The notes under the pieces are model-generated. The model was not told the DNA's origin. It ran no database searches and worked only from the letters and a program-made list of their open reading frames with translations. A DNA stretch of 64,000 bases, taken from assembly GCF_030317115.1 (NCBI RefSeq), contig NZ_JASZYF010000002.1:248001-312000 (forward strand). Reading direction: 5' to 3'. The translations under genes were made by a program, and so were the position numbers. Position 1 is the stretch's first letter. Each line of letters begins with the position of its first letter. Positions 62,366 through 64,000 of the stretch are shown in pieces. The stretch comes from Variovorax gracilis (GTDB lineage Bacteria; Pseudomonadota; Gammaproteobacteria; Burkholderiales; Burkholderiaceae_C).

Positions 62366-63082
62366 TCAAGCGCTCAGGAAGCGGTAGAGGTTGCGAAGCA
62401 TGCCTGCCGTCGCCCCCCAGACGTACCGCTCGTGGGGGCCGTCCTGGTAGGGCATCGACAGCCATTCGCGCGACATCTGGTCGGCGCCGACCAATGAATG
62501 GCGGCGATGGTTCGCCGGATTCATCAGGAATCGGAAGGGCACTTCGAAGGCTTCCGCGACCTCGTGCGGATTGATCGCCAGCTCGAAATCCGGCCGCACG
62601 AGCGCGACGACCGGCGTCACGATGAACGAAGTGACGGTCGTGTACGTCGGCAGGCTGCCCAGCACTTCGATGTACTCCGCCGACAGGCCGACCTCTTCCC
62701 AGGCTTCACGCAGCGCGGCAGCAGCGATGTTGGCGTCCTCGGGGTCCACGCGACCGCCGGGAAACGCCACCTGGCCTGAATGCGTCGACAGGTTCGTGGT
62801 GCGCTCGGTCAGCAGGACGGTGGGTTCGTCCCTCATCACGATGGGAATGAGCACGGCCGCCTGCGCCGGCGGCCGGTCGAACATTCGCGGCTCGCGCCGC
62901 ATCTCAGGGGTCCACGCAGGGGGCGCAGCGAACCGTGCGCGCAACGCGCGGGCGCTGAAGCGATCGTGGGGGACCGCCGGCAGGCCGATGTCGATCCCGC
63001 TCACCGGCACCGCACGCGGATCGAAGGACGGCAACACCGGCGGGATGACGGCATTGATGGTTTCGACGGGAGAAGCGCGCAT
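62366..63082 (-). CDS. NUDIX CoA pyrophosphatase (NudL-like)
   Basis: NUDIX hydrolase of 238 residues. The NUDIX box reads GGRVDPEDANIAAAALREAWEEVGL, with the CoA-specific LTERTTNLSTHSGQVAFPGG in front. It hydrolyses CoA or derivatives into ADP-type and phosphopantetheine fragments. Start Met 63082 is preferred; upstream extension has no ribosome site. The 169 bp gap to rplS holds the rplS terminator and a short unassigned stretch. Confidence 0.92.
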   Translation of the reverse strand: MRASPVETINAVIPPVLPSFDPRAVPVSGIDIGLPAVPHDRFSARALRARFAAPPAWTPEMRREPRMFDRPPAQAAVLIPIVMRDEPTVLLTERTTNLSTHSGQVAFPGGRVDPEDANIAAAALREAWEEVGLSAEYIEVLGSLPTYTTVTSFIVTPVVALVRPDFELAINPHEVAEAFEVPFRFLMNPANHRRHSLVGADQMSREWLSMPYQDGPHERYVWGATAGMLRNLYRFLSA

Positions 63083-63203
63083 GGACGATGAGAGGGTAGT
63101 CAAAAAAATACTTACGGAGTTAAACGGTGCAAGAACCGCGCGCGGATGACACGCGGCCCCCAAACTAAATCACGATCGCCCCGTTCCATGGAGGCACCAA
63201 TGC

Positions 63204-63231
63204 AAAAAGCCGCCTCGGACGGCGGCTTTTT
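63204..63231 (-). terminator. Intrinsic terminator after rplS
   Basis: AAAAAGCCGCC (63204-63214) and GGCGGCTTTTT (63221-63231) are exact complements around a 6-base loop. On the minus strand it reads a GCCGCC/GGCGGC stem with a run of five T, placed 20 bp downstream of the rplS stop. Confidence 0.93.
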
Positions 63232-63251
63232 GCGCGACAAGCGGATGCTGC

Positions 63252-63635
63252 TTATTGAGCGGCCGACGCTGCCGACGACTTGCCCGGCAGCTTTTCCTTG
63301 ATGCGAGCCGAACGGCCGCTGCGATCGCGCAGGTAGTACAGCTTGGCGCGGCGCACATCGCCACGACGCTTGACTTCGATGCTGGCGATCAGCGGGCTGT
63401 AGGTCTGGAACGTGCGCTCCACGCCTTCGCCGCTGGAGATCTTGCGCACGGTGAAGCCGCTGTTGAGGCCGCGATTGCGCTTGGCGATCACGACGCCTTC
63501 GTAGGCCTGCAGACGCTTGCGGTTGCCTTCGACGACTTTCACGCTGACGATGACCGTGTCACCGGGCATGAAATCGGGGATCTTCTTGCCGAGCCGGGCG
63601 ATTTCTTCCTGCTCGAGGGTCTGGATGAGGTTCAT
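63252..63635 (-). CDS. rplS: 50S ribosomal protein L19
   Basis: Ribosomal protein of 127 residues. The start [18 protein letters not shown] with AGGA 5 bases upstream is the family N terminus. [53 protein letters not shown] and [21 protein letters not shown] are the classical L19 blocks. Placed after trmD as in most proteobacteria (rpsP-rimM-trmD-rplS). Confidence 0.97.
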   Translation of the reverse strand: MNLIQTLEQEEIARLGKKIPDFMPGDTVIVSVKVVEGNRKRLQAYEGVVIAKRNRGLNSGFTVRKISSGEGVERTFQTYSPLIASIEVKRRGDVRRAKLYYLRDRSGRSARIKEKLPGKSSAASAAQ

Positions 63636-63735
63636 GATTTCCTGATGTTCGATCATGTCCACGCTACACAAAAGGCGCCTTGCTCGACGAGGTCGAATGC
63701 CGGCGCGGCTGGGCAGAGGATCGGAGAACCGAAGA

Positions 63736-64000
63736 TTATAGCTTTTTTTGAAGCGTCTTTTCATCCGCCGCGCTGAGCCGGCCTGCGCTTCGGGCTGAAT
63801 CGATGAGATCAGGGCGCTTGTCGCGGGTGATGAGCAGCCGCTGGTCGCGGCGCCAGCGCTCGATCTGGACGTGGTGGCCGGACATCAAGGCGGCGGGCAC
63901 ACCCTCACCGCGCCATTGCTCTGGGCGCGTGTAGTGGGGGCAGTCGAGCAGGCCATCCAGCGCCGGATTGAAGCTGTCCTGAACATGGCTGGCTTCATCG
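63736..64000 (-). CDS. trmD: tRNA (guanine-N1)-methyltransferase TrmD, C-terminal part (5' end outside window)
   Basis: The last 87 residues of TrmD, which methylates G37 of tRNAs. [39 protein letters not shown] is diagnostic (here quoted in parts: [30 protein letters not shown]). Stop TAA at 63736-63738. It precedes rplS by 100 bp; the start is beyond the right edge. Confidence 0.93.
   Translation of the reverse strand, partial: DEASHVQDSFNPALDGLLDCPHYTRPEQWRGEGVPAALMSGHHVQIERWRRDQRLLITRDKRPDLIDSARSAGRLSAADEKTLQKKL

Overview
The window is GC-rich, densely coded chromosomal DNA that looks like a member of the Comamonadaceae (Burkholderiales), most likely Variovorax or a close relative. Three things point there: the housekeeping order rhlE - orn - M48 protease - phhB - rsgA / hisC - cobD - NUDIX - rplS - trmD at the right end; the abundance of Liv-type ABC systems and SDR/CoA-ligase catabolic genes; and gene content that resembles the Variovorax iad auxin-degradation locus as I remember it. 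This assignment comes from reading, not from a database search. Both ends are cut: a flavin monooxygenase gene on the left and trmD on the right.

Layout. 1-9.8 kb is accessory: an SsuA-type binding protein flanked by two NtaA/DszA-type flavin monooxygenases, a secreted SUMF1-domain lipoprotein, a transglutaminase-like protein, a TlpA-type thioredoxin, a cytochrome P450, a small SnoaL-like secreted protein and a CadC-like wHTH-TPR regulator. 9.9-16.3 kb is one giant type V autotransporter gene. 16.6-24 kb holds a Tat-exported alpha/beta hydrolase with a clear palindromic operator, a chimeric pseudogene (DUF1254 joined to phospholipase D), DUF3500 and DUF2252 proteins, an FkbM methyltransferase and a lipoprotein.

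The centre (about 23.98-50.64 kb) is a minus-strand catabolic island of about 26 kb. It carries an IorA/IorB-like 2-ketoacid oxidoreductase, a ferredoxin-type reductase, two colinear Rieske dioxygenase pairs, two CoA ligases, an Ltp2-like thiolase homologue without its cysteine, a DUF35-SDR fusion, a cyclase with the isatin-hydrolase motif, four SDRs counting the fusion, a thioesterase, a Liv-type ABC transporter with three paralogous binding proteins, and two MarR regulators. The best interpretation is an iad-like indole-3-acetic acid (auxin) degradation locus: uptake by the ABC system, ring oxidation by the Rieske enzyme, passage through isatin, hydrolysis to isatinate and then towards anthranilate, with MarR repressors sensing the substrate. 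The intermediate steps are inference.

The island is punctuated by a repeated intergenic element with two stem-loops and compensatory base changes, which abuts stop codons in five of six copies. Promoter-proximal sequences of its transcription units share a TTTAGWTGWCA-like element. Right of the island a second minus-strand operon of unknown pathway (50.6-54.4 kb: opine-dehydrogenase-like, 3-hydroxyacyl-CoA dehydrogenase-like, alpha/beta hydrolase, quinone-oxidoreductase-like) precedes a strong terminator at 54.6 kb, after which the conserved housekeeping block begins. I saw no transposase, integrase, tRNA, rRNA or CRISPR array.
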